From CAYNDL01 sp964396115 (lineage in GTDB: Bacteria > Patescibacteriota > Andersenbacteria > UBA10190 > CAIZMI01), in contig CAYNDL010000026.1 in NCBI GenBank assembly GCA_964396115.1, forward strand, positions 1 to 12,873: a stretch of 12,873 bases of DNA. The letters are read 5' to 3'. How positions within the stretch are numbered: position 1 is the stretch's first letter; each line of letters starts with the position of its first letter. Below are positions 1-7,092 of this stretch, one piece after another. The position numbers and the translations under genes are program-made. Under the pieces are notes generated by a model. That model saw nothing but the letters and a program-made list of their open reading frames with translations, was not told the DNA's origin and made no database searches.

Positions 1-459
1 ATCTGGCTCCGGCTGCGAGACAAAAACGCGGAACTAAAAATGCCGCTCGAAAAACAAGAAGAACGCAGTGAGATATTTTGCAATCGATACGAAGAATTCA
101 ATGAGGAAGCTGAAATTCGTCAGATGCTTAATATGAGGGGCAGTGGAGAGTTCCTTGAGGACTTGAAAACACATGGATACCATCCGTTCGCTACTATCAC
201 TACCCGTCGTGAAACTTACCGGAAACAGGACTTTCGCATCGACATTGATGCTGTTGACTTCGGATATGCGTTGGTGGAGATAGAGCTGCTTGTTGAAAGA
301 GAAGAGGATATAAAAGCTGCGGAAGCAGAGATCGGTAAATTCGCGGCATTGCACCAGCTAAAGATTGACTCTGTTCGCGGGAAAGTCGTTGAGTACCTTT
401 TTAGAAATAGCCCCGACCATTTTCGCATGCTCCTAGAGGCAGGGATTATCGTTCCTTAG
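1..459 (+). CDS. CYTH-domain triphosphate hydrolase, thiamine triphosphatase-like (5' partial)
   Basis: The reading frame is open from base 1, so the gene starts before the window. The ATG at 40 lies inside the conserved domain and is not the start. The first visible residues, WLRLRDKNAELKMPL, match the CYTH strand pair that carries phosphate-binding Arg and Lys. Further on, FRIDIDAVDFGYALVEIELL holds the acidic metal-binding strands. The C-terminal stretch (KVVEYLFRNSPDHFRMLLEAGI) resembles the end of animal thiamine triphosphatase (YLQRFRP..YQRLLE). The N-terminal ExExK signature would lie upstream and cannot be checked. CYTH enzymes form a beta-tunnel and hydrolyse triphosphates such as thiamine triphosphate or inorganic tripolyphosphate, using Mg2+. 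Family membership is secure. The substrate is inferred, because many bacterial members prefer tripolyphosphate. 152 residues are visible. Confidence 0.85.
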   Translation: MWLRLRDKNAELKMPLEKQEERSEIFCNRYEEFNEEAEIRQMLNMRGSGEFLEDLKTHGYHPFATITTRRETYRKQDFRIDIDAVDFGYALVEIELLVEREEDIKAAEAEIGKFAALHQLKIDSVRGKVVEYLFRNSPDHFRMLLEAGIIVP

Positions 460-542
460 GGTGTGAGTTCTATCACTACAAAACTAACCGCTTTGCAGCA
501 AGGTTAAAAAGTAATTAATACTATTTAAGAAAGGGGGCAGGT

Positions 543-812
543 ATGGAAAACCGTGAAAAACAACAGGTCGAAGATGATGTAAATGCGTTGAAAGAAAAAA
601 GCCAGGAGCTTAAAAACGAAGCGGGGGAGGCATTCGATAACATGAAGACGATGGCACGTCATAAACTTCATATGATGCAGAAAAGAGCCGACATTTGGCG
701 GAGGGAGGCAGAGGGTTACGCCAAAGATAATGTTTGGAAAAGTGTCGGGATTGCAGCGTTGGCGGGACTCATAATAGGGATGCTTATCGGTAAGCGGGGA
801 GGGGATCGTTAA
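543..812 (+). CDS. ElaB/YqjD-like (DUF883-type) membrane-anchored coiled-coil protein
   Basis: This 89-residue protein has a charged, probably helical coiled-coil region (about residues 1-60). It ends in one glycine-zipper membrane segment (about 67-83, VGIAALAGLIIGMLIGKR). The layout and the tail resemble the ElaB/YqjD family (..NPW..VGIGAAVGL..G.LL.RR), whose E. coli members are inner-membrane anchored and bind ribosomes in stationary phase. That role is family knowledge only. The start is well supported: AAGGGGG (531-537) lies five bases before the ATG. A weak promoter is possible at 493-521 (TTGCAG, 17 bp, TAATAC). The next gene, a YqjE-like membrane protein, follows 18 bases later, repeating the yqjD-yqjE order of proteobacteria. 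Confidence 0.75.
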   Translation: MENREKQQVEDDVNALKEKSQELKNEAGEAFDNMKTMARHKLHMMQKRADIWRREAEGYAKDNVWKSVGIAALAGLIIGMLIGKRGGDR

Positions 813-830
813 GAATTAGCATTAAGAAGA

Positions 831-1133
831 ATGTGGTCGTTATTTAAACGAGTTATTGTCGCCATAATCTATTCTCGCGCATACAGCGCATTGTTTCAGG
901 GGACGCTTGCAAAGATCAATCTCAAGCGTCTCCTTATGGGAATAATTTTGTTTCTGATCGGTGGCCAGCTTCTGTTAATGGGACTTTTTATTCTGGCATT
1001 AAGTATATTCTTTCATTTGGCTGATCTTGGGCAATACGTTTTCCCTTCATTATGGACGGGCCTGATCGTACTGTTGATTAGCATATTTTTGTTTATGCAA
1101 GGAGGGGCTCTATGGCGAGCAAAGAATAACTAA
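831..1133 (+). CDS. Small two-helix integral membrane protein, YqjE/phage-holin-like
   Basis: A 100-residue protein with two clear hydrophobic segments (about residues 33-61 and 73-92). A basic amphipathic N-terminus precedes them, and the C-terminus is short and basic (WRAKNN). Size, topology and position directly after a DUF883-type gene fit the YqjE/holin-like families that accompany YqjD homologues. Sequence similarity is too weak for me to name a function. The ATG at 831 has only a poor purine-rich SD (AAGAAGA directly before it), so translation may depend partly on the upstream gene. It is probably co-transcribed with that gene, and the two products may form a membrane-associated stress or envelope module. 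That last point is inference. Confidence 0.65.
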   Translation: MWSLFKRVIVAIIYSRAYSALFQGTLAKINLKRLLMGIILFLIGGQLLLMGLFILALSIFFHLADLGQYVFPSLWTGLIVLLISIFLFMQGGALWRAKNN

Positions 1134-1153
1134 TGAATAATAAAGAAAGGAAG

Positions 1154-1162
1154 TGATATAAT
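1154..1162 (+). promoter_or_regulatory. Extended -10 promoter element upstream of the propeller gene
   Basis: TGATATAAT is a perfect TGn plus TATAAT extended -10 box. No convincing -35 box lies 16-18 bases upstream, which is common for extended -10 promoters. Transcription would start near 1169, leaving a leader of only about 13 bases before the ATG at 1182. A second TATAAT (1178-1183) overlaps the start codon and is probably incidental. Confidence 0.45.
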
Positions 1163-1181
1163 AAAAAAATAATCTAATATA

Positions 1182-2195
1182 ATGTCAAAAAAGAAAATTG
1201 GTTTACTTTTAAGTGCGGCGCTTGTGTTGGTGACCGCTGCTTTGGTTTACGGGAAGATCGGAAAACCTGTTTTTAGGGAAATTAAACCAAACATACAGCT
1301 AACAAGATCGACGCCAAAAGCGGAACCAAAAGATTTTTCCGTACTTTGGTACAGTGACTTTAATGGAAAACGCGTGGTCGGGTTGGATCCGGCTGGCAAC
1401 AAGGTTTGGGAGCAGAGGATGGACGTTCCACCTATTCCCAAAAGTGGTTATGCAACTCATACCGAATACGTAACGGTAGCGCCAAACGGTAACCTTATTG
1501 TGGCGGATGGTGAAGGTATGATGGTTCAGGAAGTCGACCGAAAGACACATGAGCTGCGCTGGCAATACGGTGTAAAAGATGTGCAGGGTTATGAGAAGGG
1601 TTATCTGCACCAGCCTGATAAATCATTTAAGATAAACGATCACGAGGTCTTGATAAATGACGGTAATAACAGGAGAGTCATAATTGTCGATCAAAAAACC
1701 AATGATATTGTTTGGCAGTACGGTGAAGATTTAAAGATGGGTTCAAAGCCCGGCTTCTTAATGGCTGGAACTAACACTGTTCCTCTTAAGGGGGGCCAAG
1801 AGATTCTAATCACGGATACTTTACAGGATAAAGTATTTATCGTTGATCGGAGTACGAAAGCAATCTTGTGGGAATACCACCGTCCTCAGGCGCAATGGTT
1901 GCAGCATGTCTTCCCAACCGATGATGATACTTTTGTGATGGAGGATCGAATGACAAACGAAGTGTTTGAAGTAGACAGGACGGGTAAGGTGCTTTGGACG
2001 ATAAATACCCTGAAAAATGGACAGAAGCTCAATCATCCTAACGATGCGGTCAAGCTGCAGAATGGGAATGTCTTAATTGCAGATGCCGGACGGGCAAGGA
2101 TCATTGAAGTAAATCCACAGACTAGCGAGATCATGCGAGAATACAATAAACTTGGTCTCATCACTACTATTGCCATTGACTATAACAAACCATGA
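1182..2195 (+). CDS. Exported six-bladed beta-propeller protein (PQQ/arylsulfotransferase-like repeats)
   Basis: This 337-residue protein starts with a signal anchor (basic MSKKKIG, hydrophobic to about residue 23). It then shows six repeats of the form 'xILIxDxxxxxVxEVDxxTxxIxWxY', at about residues 53-79, 104-129, 155-182, 207-233, 249-275 and 296-322. This is the blade pattern of PQQ-like and arylsulfotransferase-type propellers. No enzyme active site is recognisable, so an outward-facing binding or scaffold role is as likely as catalysis. There is no SD within 15 bases of the ATG. A GGAAGTGA motif lies about 25 bases upstream, and translation may be from a short-leader transcript. Its stop overlaps the phosphatase start by four bases (ATGA), so the two products are probably made together and act on the same side of the membrane. 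Confidence 0.8.
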   Translation: MSKKKIGLLLSAALVLVTAALVYGKIGKPVFREIKPNIQLTRSTPKAEPKDFSVLWYSDFNGKRVVGLDPAGNKVWEQRMDVPPIPKSGYATHTEYVTVAPNGNLIVADGEGMMVQEVDRKTHELRWQYGVKDVQGYEKGYLHQPDKSFKINDHEVLINDGNNRRVIIVDQKTNDIVWQYGEDLKMGSKPGFLMAGTNTVPLKGGQEILITDTLQDKVFIVDRSTKAILWEYHRPQAQWLQHVFPTDDDTFVMEDRMTNEVFEVDRTGKVLWTINTLKNGQKLNHPNDAVKLQNGNVLIADAGRARIIEVNPQTSEIMREYNKLGLITTIAIDYNKP

Positions 2196-2896
2196 AAAAA
2201 GCTTTACTAGCAGGATCAATCGTACTCGTGCTTGCTCTGGCTGGAGGTGTCTATTATTCACAAAGAGAAAAAGTAACGCCGCAAACAGTAAGTACAACAC
2301 CTGGCAGCGCATCTCCTACCGCGAAAGCCCTATCATCTCCCAGTCCCAGTGCAGCGCCTTCGCCATCAATTGTTTTTGTTGGTCCCCGGGAAGGTATTCC
2401 TGCTGAGGCTCCGAAGGATTATGGTTTCTGGTCACTGGCTCTTCCCGTACCCGGCGTACTTTCCCGTTCAGGACAGCCGACACTGAAAGATTTCAAATGG
2501 CTCAAGGACAATGGCTGGAAAAGCGACATCGATTTGAGAGTAGACGGAGAACGGGGGGAAGTTGGCGATGATCGGAAAATTCCTGGTTTCAACGCGCTCG
2601 GATTTAACTATCTCCCGCTCCCAATAGCAGATGGTTCTCCGCCTAGCGAAAAACAAGCTAAAGAATTCTTGGCTTTCATTACTAATCCCGCAAACCAGCC
2701 GGCTCACGTGCATTGTCGGGGAGGAATTGGCCGTACCGGAACTATGGTTGCTCTGTACCGCTATGCAGTTCAAGGTTGGCCAATGGACAAGGCCATTGAG
2801 GAGTCTTTGCCTTTTCAAGGTGGTGTCAGTGAGGGCCAGAAAAAGTGGTTACTCAAATGGGCGGCAGAGCACAGTCCAGGCGAATTCCAGTTCTGA
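2192..2896 (+). CDS. Exported CX5R dual-specificity/tyrosine phosphatase-like protein
   Basis: This 234-residue protein has an N-terminal signal anchor (about residues 4-21). A Ser/Pro/Thr/Ala-rich linker follows (about 28-60), then a cysteine-phosphatase domain (about 75-230). The catalytic P-loop is complete: HCRGGIGRTGT, with His174, Cys175 and Arg181. Asp147 in LPIADG is the likely general acid, and SRSGQP and DLRVDGE match the early strands of DSP-type domains. Such enzymes remove phosphate from Tyr, Ser/Thr or small phosphorylated molecules through a cysteinyl-phosphate. Export is the odd point, because protein kinases act inside the cell. The substrate may be a phosphorylated envelope molecule such as a polyol phosphate, polyphosphate or lipid phosphate (inference). 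The start overlaps the previous stop (ATGA), indicating coupled translation with the propeller protein. Confidence 0.85.
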   Translation: MKKALLAGSIVLVLALAGGVYYSQREKVTPQTVSTTPGSASPTAKALSSPSPSAAPSPSIVFVGPREGIPAEAPKDYGFWSLALPVPGVLSRSGQPTLKDFKWLKDNGWKSDIDLRVDGERGEVGDDRKIPGFNALGFNYLPLPIADGSPPSEKQAKEFLAFITNPANQPAHVHCRGGIGRTGTMVALYRYAVQGWPMDKAIEESLPFQGGVSEGQKKWLLKWAAEHSPGEFQF

Positions 2897-2936
2897 AATT
2901 GTTTCCGGCACACTTATCATTTGTTAAACTTTGACT

Positions 2937-3827
2937 ATGAAAAAAGTACTAATTATAGGAGCTGGCGAGATCGGTCAGGCAATCGGTTTTTTGCTGAAAA
3001 AGACGGGGAAGTGTGGAATAACTTTTTGGGATAAAGAAAAAGGGAAAGTTGAAGACCAGAAAGGTCTCTCTGAACTAGTGCCCGAAGCAGACTTTATCTT
3101 CTTGGCGATTCCTTCTAAGGCAGTACGCGTAGCTGTGCAATCCTTCCTTCCGTATGTGGCGAAGAAAGGGGTTGTAATTGCATTGTCGAAGGGCATAGAA
3201 GAAAGCGGAAAAACAATTGACGAACTTCTTAAGGACTTCTTGCCCCTTGAGAAAGTTGCATTGTTATTTGGCCCGATGATTGCAGAGGAATTGGCTAGAG
3301 GCGCGTGTGGAGCCGCTGTTATTGCAGCGAGTTCTGAAAAGACCGTTAAGGAAATGAGGGTACTTTTTGGAAAGGACTTGCGCATCGATTTTTCTGATGA
3401 TTTTCGTGGCATCGCTTTGTCTGGTGTATTAAAGAATATTTATTCGATTGGTTTGGGGATAATCCATGAGTTATCTTTAGGCACAAATTTCCGAGGTTGG
3501 TATGTTGGCGCTGCGTGTAGCGAAATGGTGAGAATTGTCGCTGAACTGGACGGAAAGCCAGAATCGGTCTATAGCTCGGCGGGAGTGGGTGATCTAATTG
3601 CAACAGGCTTTAGTGCTGATTCTCGGAATCATCAAGTAGGGAGAGAATTGGTCCGTGGAAATACTTCATCCTCAAGTGAGGGCAGTGAATCACTACCCCG
3701 TTTAAATAAACTCTTGGGAGAGAAGATGGCGGAATATCCTATATATTCGGCTCTTTCCGCGATAGTAACTGAAGGAAAAAAAGTAAGTGAATTCTTTCCT
3801 GCGATCATTTGTGACTACAAAGAATAA
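2937..3827 (+). CDS. gpsA: NAD(P)-dependent glycerol-3-phosphate dehydrogenase
   Basis: A 296-residue enzyme interconverting DHAP and sn-glycerol-3-phosphate, which supplies the backbone for phospholipids and other glycerophosphate polymers. The nucleotide-binding motif GAGEIG is at residues 8-13. SKGIE (Lys85), GPMIAEE (112-118, usually GPSFAxE), VLKN with catalytic Lys166, GVGDL with Asp219 and SRNHQVG with Arg230/Asn231 follow in family order. It is slightly shorter than the usual 320-340 residues, mostly at the C-terminus. I chose the ATG at 2937, because a TTG two codons earlier would only add Met-Thr and has no better ribosome site. No SD is visible, but TATCAT at 2915-2920 could be a -10 box for a short-leader transcript. 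The downstream kinase gene overlaps its 3' end. Confidence 0.92.
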   Translation: MKKVLIIGAGEIGQAIGFLLKKTGKCGITFWDKEKGKVEDQKGLSELVPEADFIFLAIPSKAVRVAVQSFLPYVAKKGVVIALSKGIEESGKTIDELLKDFLPLEKVALLFGPMIAEELARGACGAAVIAASSEKTVKEMRVLFGKDLRIDFSDDFRGIALSGVLKNIYSIGLGIIHELSLGTNFRGWYVGAACSEMVRIVAELDGKPESVYSSAGVGDLIATGFSADSRNHQVGRELVRGNTSSSSEGSESLPRLNKLLGEKMAEYPIYSALSAIVTEGKKVSEFFPAIICDYKE

Positions 3828-4986
3828 ACAATTTGTATTGGTTCTTGACGCTGGTACAACGGGTATCAAGGCTTTTGTGTTCGATCGGGATTTCAAGATA
3901 ATTGCAAAGTCGTATCGAAAGATCAGTGAATTTTCTTTGAGGGAAGGCAAAGTGGAACAAGACCCTCGGAAAATCGTAGATGTCTCTGTTGATTTATTGA
4001 AGGAAGCAGTGGGTGCAAGTGGTATACAGGCAAGTGAAATCGCTGGCGTCGGTGTAACAAATCAAAGGGAAACGGTTGTCGCCTGGGATAAAGTAACATC
4101 GCGCCCTCTCTATCCAGCCATTGTCTGGAAGGATTCTCGAACAAAAGAATATTGCGAAGCATTGGCTGCTAAAAATGAAAAGCAGGTACGGGAAAAGACA
4201 GGATTACCAATTGAGTCTTATTTCTCTGCCTCTAAAATAAATTGGTTATTGAATAATATTCCGGAAGTAAAGACTAATAAGAACTTGGCCTGTGGCACTT
4301 TGGACTCATGGATAATCTGGAATATCAGCGGCGCACGTTCTTTTGTAACTGATTGGACTAACGCCTCCCGCACGCTGTTGTTTAATATTCACGAGCGTGA
4401 GTGGGATCAAGGCTTATTCAATCTTTTTGGAATTCCTGGCGGCATCATGCCCGAAATAAAGGAAAGTAAAGATTCGTTTGGTGTCTTGCGTAAGGACATA
4501 CTTGGATTAAATTTGCCGATTATGGCCGTTTGCGGCGATCAACAAGCCAGCATGTTTGCGGCTGGAACAGAGGAAGGAGTAACAAAAATAACATATGGGA
4601 CAGGAACATTTATCATGCAGGCAATTGGAAACAAGTTCGCTTTATTAGATGGATTCTTCACAACTTTAATGGCTAACGGGGAATACGCAGTCGAGGCAAA
4701 GATCGGAAGGGGAGGTAAAGAGGTAGAGCCGCTCTTAAATGACACAGAAAAATTAAGAGGTTTTCTGAAAGAGCTCGCTGTCGATACAGACTTCTACTTG
4801 AGAAGGCTTCCACGTAAACCAGGCCAAATAGTGATTGACGGCGGTGTCATGAGAGACGGAATCATTGGAAAATATCAAGAGGAAATTTCAGGACTTAAGA
4901 TGAAGGAACAAGCCGCTTTCGATGGGACTGCATTGGGCGTGGCAAAACTTATTCTGGACGGTTATCATTCCTTTGATGGAGTATAG
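3787..4986 (+). CDS. glpK: Short FGGY-family carbohydrate kinase, glycerol kinase type
   Basis: This is a 399-residue FGGY kinase closest to glycerol kinase. Visible motifs are DAGTTG (21-26), TNQRET (91-96), IVWKDSRT (112-119), ESYFSASK (143-150), VTDWTNASRTLLFNI (187-201), CGDQQASMFAAG (249-260) and TYGTGTF (269-275). A C-terminal IDGGVMRDG (350-358) follows. The glycerol contacts of E. coli GlpK have counterparts: Arg94, Glu95, Trp114, Tyr145, catalytic Asp251 and Phe275. The enzyme is about 100 residues short. Between about 303 and 346 the stretch with GLGAPYWD and the following helices is missing, without a frameshift. The start is uncertain. GTG 3787 has AAGGA about 10 bases upstream and overlaps gpsA by 41 bp, while GTG 3811 (MTTKNKQFVLVLDAGTTG) fits homologues better but lacks an SD. 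The gpsA neighbour supports a glycerol/G3P role. Confidence 0.8.
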   Translation: MNSFLRSFVTTKNKQFVLVLDAGTTGIKAFVFDRDFKIIAKSYRKISEFSLREGKVEQDPRKIVDVSVDLLKEAVGASGIQASEIAGVGVTNQRETVVAWDKVTSRPLYPAIVWKDSRTKEYCEALAAKNEKQVREKTGLPIESYFSASKINWLLNNIPEVKTNKNLACGTLDSWIIWNISGARSFVTDWTNASRTLLFNIHEREWDQGLFNLFGIPGGIMPEIKESKDSFGVLRKDILGLNLPIMAVCGDQQASMFAAGTEEGVTKITYGTGTFIMQAIGNKFALLDGFFTTLMANGEYAVEAKIGRGGKEVEPLLNDTEKLRGFLKELAVDTDFYLRRLPRKPGQIVIDGGVMRDGIIGKYQEEISGLKMKEQAAFDGTALGVAKLILDGYHSFDGV

Positions 4987-5794
4987 GAACCTAAGGGGAA
5001 TCGATCTTGAAGCTGTCGCGCGAAAACTACGCCTTCAGACCTTAACGGCATTGTATGCCGCTCAATCTGGACATCCGGGATCTTCAATGTCCTCGATGGA
5101 CCTTCTTGTCGCCCTCTATTTTGGCGGGGTTGTCCGTTATCGGTCGGAACAGCCGGATTGGGACGAAAGAGATATTTTTATTCTCAGCAACGGCCATGCA
5201 GCGCCGGCATTGTATGCCGTCCTTGCGTTAGCAGGTTTTTTCTCAGATAGCGAGTTGGACAATTTGCGTAAGCTTGGCAGCGGGGCACAGGGGCATCCAC
5301 ACAAGGGATCGTTACCAGGGATAGAGACGTCAACCGGTAGCCTGGGGCAACGCTTATCTTGTGCAATCGGTATTGCTTATGCCGACAGGCTGCAAGGAAT
5401 TAAGCGTCGGATCTTTGTTATGATGAGCGACGGTGAACAGCAAGAGGGATCTACTTGGGAGGCCGTTATGGCGGCGGCAAAATTAGGTCTGCGCATAACC
5501 GCAATTGTGGACAAGAATGGAATGCAAATTGACGGACGCACCGAAGTTGTTATGCCGTCACTCGATCCGTTAAAGAAAAAGTACGAATCCTTTGGTTGGA
5601 TAGTTGAAGAAATAGATGGTCATAATTTTGCGGAGATCATTCCGGCATTGAACAGTGATTGTGACGCGCCGAATGTGGTTATCGCGCATACGACCAGAGG
5701 CAAGGGCGTCTCGTTCATGGAGAATAGCGAACACTGGCACGCAGGAAAAATCTCTGACGATCAGTTCTCTAAGATTAAGGAGGAGCTCAAATGA
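4976..5794 (+). CDS. Transketolase, N-terminal (thiamine diphosphate-binding) subunit
   Basis: This 272-residue protein equals the first third of a full transketolase and works only with the C-subunit encoded next. Together they move two-carbon units between ketose and aldose phosphates. Motifs in order are SGHPGSSMSSMD (31-42), LSNGHAAPALYA (70-81, catalytic-region His74), GHPHK (106-110), TGSLGQ (120-125), the Mg/ThDP motif SDGEQQEGSTWEA (151-163) with VDKNG (178-182), and TRGKGVSFME (240-249). The canonical GDG reads SDG here, a variant I regard as compatible with activity. The ATG at 4976 starts 11 bases before the kinase stop. A further upstream in-frame ATG at 4922 would overlap the kinase by 65 bases and add residues not typical of the family. 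No SD is visible, so translation is probably coupled. Confidence 0.9.
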   Translation: MEYRNLRGIDLEAVARKLRLQTLTALYAAQSGHPGSSMSSMDLLVALYFGGVVRYRSEQPDWDERDIFILSNGHAAPALYAVLALAGFFSDSELDNLRKLGSGAQGHPHKGSLPGIETSTGSLGQRLSCAIGIAYADRLQGIKRRIFVMMSDGEQQEGSTWEAVMAAAKLGLRITAIVDKNGMQIDGRTEVVMPSLDPLKKKYESFGWIVEEIDGHNFAEIIPALNSDCDAPNVVIAHTTRGKGVSFMENSEHWHAGKISDDQFSKIKEELK

Positions 5795-6726
5795 AGAGTG
5801 AGACGAAGAAAGCAACGCGTGAAGCTTTTGGCGAGGCCTTGGCTGCGGTAATGGAGAAAAATAGAAAAGTAGTTGCCCTTACTGCTGATCTTGGAGAAAG
5901 CCTCAGGATGCTTAAGATCAGAGAAAAATTCGGTGAAAGATTTGTTGATGTCGGTGTAGCAGAGGCAAACATGACAGGGATAGCTGCCGGACTAGCTATC
6001 AGGGGCTATAAACCTGTGGCTGGCGCATTTGCTTCGTTTTTGCCAAGAGCCTTTGACCACATCAGAGTTCAAATCTGTCAGAATAATTTAAACGTAGTGG
6101 TTGTCGGCTCACACGGCGGTGTAAGCAATGCAGCCGACGGGGCTACAGCTCAAGCGCTCGAGGATATCGCTTTCATGCGTGCCTTGCCCAATATGACGGT
6201 CGTTTTTCCGGCGGATTACAATGAGATGAAAAGTGCATTGCCGAAAGTGGTTGAACATGAAGGGCCTGTTTACTTGCGACTTTATCGTGAACCAACGGGT
6301 ATTGTTACGGACGAAGAAGATCCATTCGAGTTCGGGAAGGTGAGGGAACTCCGGCAAGGCTCCGATGTCACAATAATCAGCACGGGCCCTTCCATCATGG
6401 AAGCGTTGCTCGCCGCAGACCTGCTGAAAAAAAAGAACCTATCTTGTGATGTTCTATCCGTATCCACTCTTTCCTCCTTGAGCGCCGACAAAATCATTAG
6501 TTCTGCCAAAAAAACGGGGAGGGTTATTACTCTGGAGGATCACAATATTAATGGTGGCCTAGGTTCTTTGGTGGCAGAAATCTTATGTGAAAACTGTCCT
6601 GCCAGTCTGAAGCGTTTAGGTGCTACTTCATTTGGAGAGTCCGGGGACTATACTGCACTTACAGCAAAAATGGGCATTAGCGCAGAAAATGTCGTGAGTG
6701 CCGCGAGGTTCTTGTTAAAAAAATAA
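5791..6726 (+). CDS. Transketolase, C-terminal (pyrimidine-binding and C-terminal) subunit
   Basis: A 311-residue partner of the preceding N-subunit. It carries the ThDP pyrimidine-binding domain: ALTADLGES (29-37), DVGVAEANMTGIAAGLA (53-69) with Glu58 as the cofactor-activating glutamate, SHGGVSNAADGATAQALEDI (107-126), and FPADYNE (139-145). The transketolase C-terminal domain follows with TGPSIMEAL (198-206) and LEDHNINGGLGS (248-259). The start codon overlaps the previous stop (ATGA), and a strong AAGGAGG (5777-5783) lies eight bases before it, so both subunits are made in step. Split transketolases are common in archaea and in small-genome bacteria. With only this enzyme seen from the non-oxidative pentose phosphate pathway, pentose supply for nucleotides is a reasonable but unproven role. 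Confidence 0.92.
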   Translation: MKSETKKATREAFGEALAAVMEKNRKVVALTADLGESLRMLKIREKFGERFVDVGVAEANMTGIAAGLAIRGYKPVAGAFASFLPRAFDHIRVQICQNNLNVVVVGSHGGVSNAADGATAQALEDIAFMRALPNMTVVFPADYNEMKSALPKVVEHEGPVYLRLYREPTGIVTDEEDPFEFGKVRELRQGSDVTIISTGPSIMEALLAADLLKKKNLSCDVLSVSTLSSLSADKIISSAKKTGRVITLEDHNINGGLGSLVAEILCENCPASLKRLGATSFGESGDYTALTAKMGISAENVVSAARFLLKK

Positions 6727-6772
6727 TCAATACAAACACAGCGCCGGGATCCCGGTGCTGTGTTTGTATTGA
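6727..6772. terminator. Long hairpin between convergent transcription units
   Basis: A 22-bp stem (left arm 6727-6748, right arm 6751-6772, one G-U pair) is centred on GGATCC. On the - strand the stem is followed by TTA and seven T (plus-strand A run 6717-6723), which makes a good intrinsic terminator for leftward transcription. On the + strand no T run follows, so it ends the transketolase transcript less clearly. It lies at the point where + and - strand genes meet. Confidence 0.8.
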
Positions 6773-6780
6773 ATGAACAA

Positions 6781-7044
6781 TTAGCGCTTAAAATATCCTC
6801 CAATCGTACTTTCATATTTACCTCTGCTGGTTCCCCCTAGTACCGTGGAGGGTTGTTGTCGGAATGAATTTACGTAGAAGTCACCACTGACCCTCGTGTA
6901 AATTTTCCTACCTCCGGCAACGGCCTCCCCAAGTACTATCGGAACTTCTAGTACTGATACGCTCGCGATTACTATGCTTACAAAAAAACATATTTCTAAA
7001 ACCAGTTTCTCCCGATCTCGGATGTTCAAATTATTCTGCCGCAC
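6781..7044 (-). CDS. Doubtful 87-residue ORF, possible small exported protein or non-coding transcript
   Basis: The ORF starts at a GTG with no visible SD. It encodes a hydrophobic segment (about residues 16-38, ICFFVSIVIASVSVLEVPIV) followed by a polar, Gly/Ser/Arg-containing tail ending GGYFKR. I recognise no family. In favour of a real unit, a good promoter lies upstream (7093-7120) and a strong terminator right after the stop (6727-6772). The sequence after the stop also shares a 13-base string with the 3' region of the next gene. Against coding, the initiation signals are poor, unlike the neighbouring small secreted genes. The run of seven T near plus position 6985 would also allow a one-base slip that opens an ATG with a neater signal sequence. 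It may be a small protein gene, a decayed paralogue or a roughly 350-nt RNA. The flanking bases 7045-7221 hold only the promoter and terminator listed. Confidence 0.3.
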   Translation of the reverse strand: MRQNNLNIRDREKLVLEICFFVSIVIASVSVLEVPIVLGEAVAGGRKIYTRVSGDFYVNSFRQQPSTVLGGTSRGKYESTIGGYFKR

Positions 7045-7092
7045 TTATTGGGTGATGAATATTCTAAGATAAAGTACAAACTGTAGTATGAA

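Noticed and set aside
478..510. Terminator after the CYTH gene
   Set aside because: Only a broken 5-bp stem (TAACC...GGTTA) with a bulged interior and an A-rich rather than T-rich tail is present.
2631..2927. Alternative + strand ORF inside the phosphatase gene
   Set aside because: It is an out-of-frame shadow. The HCRGGIGRT active site lies in the 2192-2896 frame.
4922..4975. Upstream ATG for the transketolase N-subunit
   Set aside because: It would add 18 residues unlike the family and overlap the kinase by 65 bases. The ATG at 4976 gives the usual N-terminus.
5426..5434. Loss of transketolase activity from Ser in place of the first Gly in the GDG motif
   Set aside because: The Mg-binding Asp152, the second Gly, Glu154 and Asn181 are all present, and SDGE variants occur in split transketolases as far as I recall.
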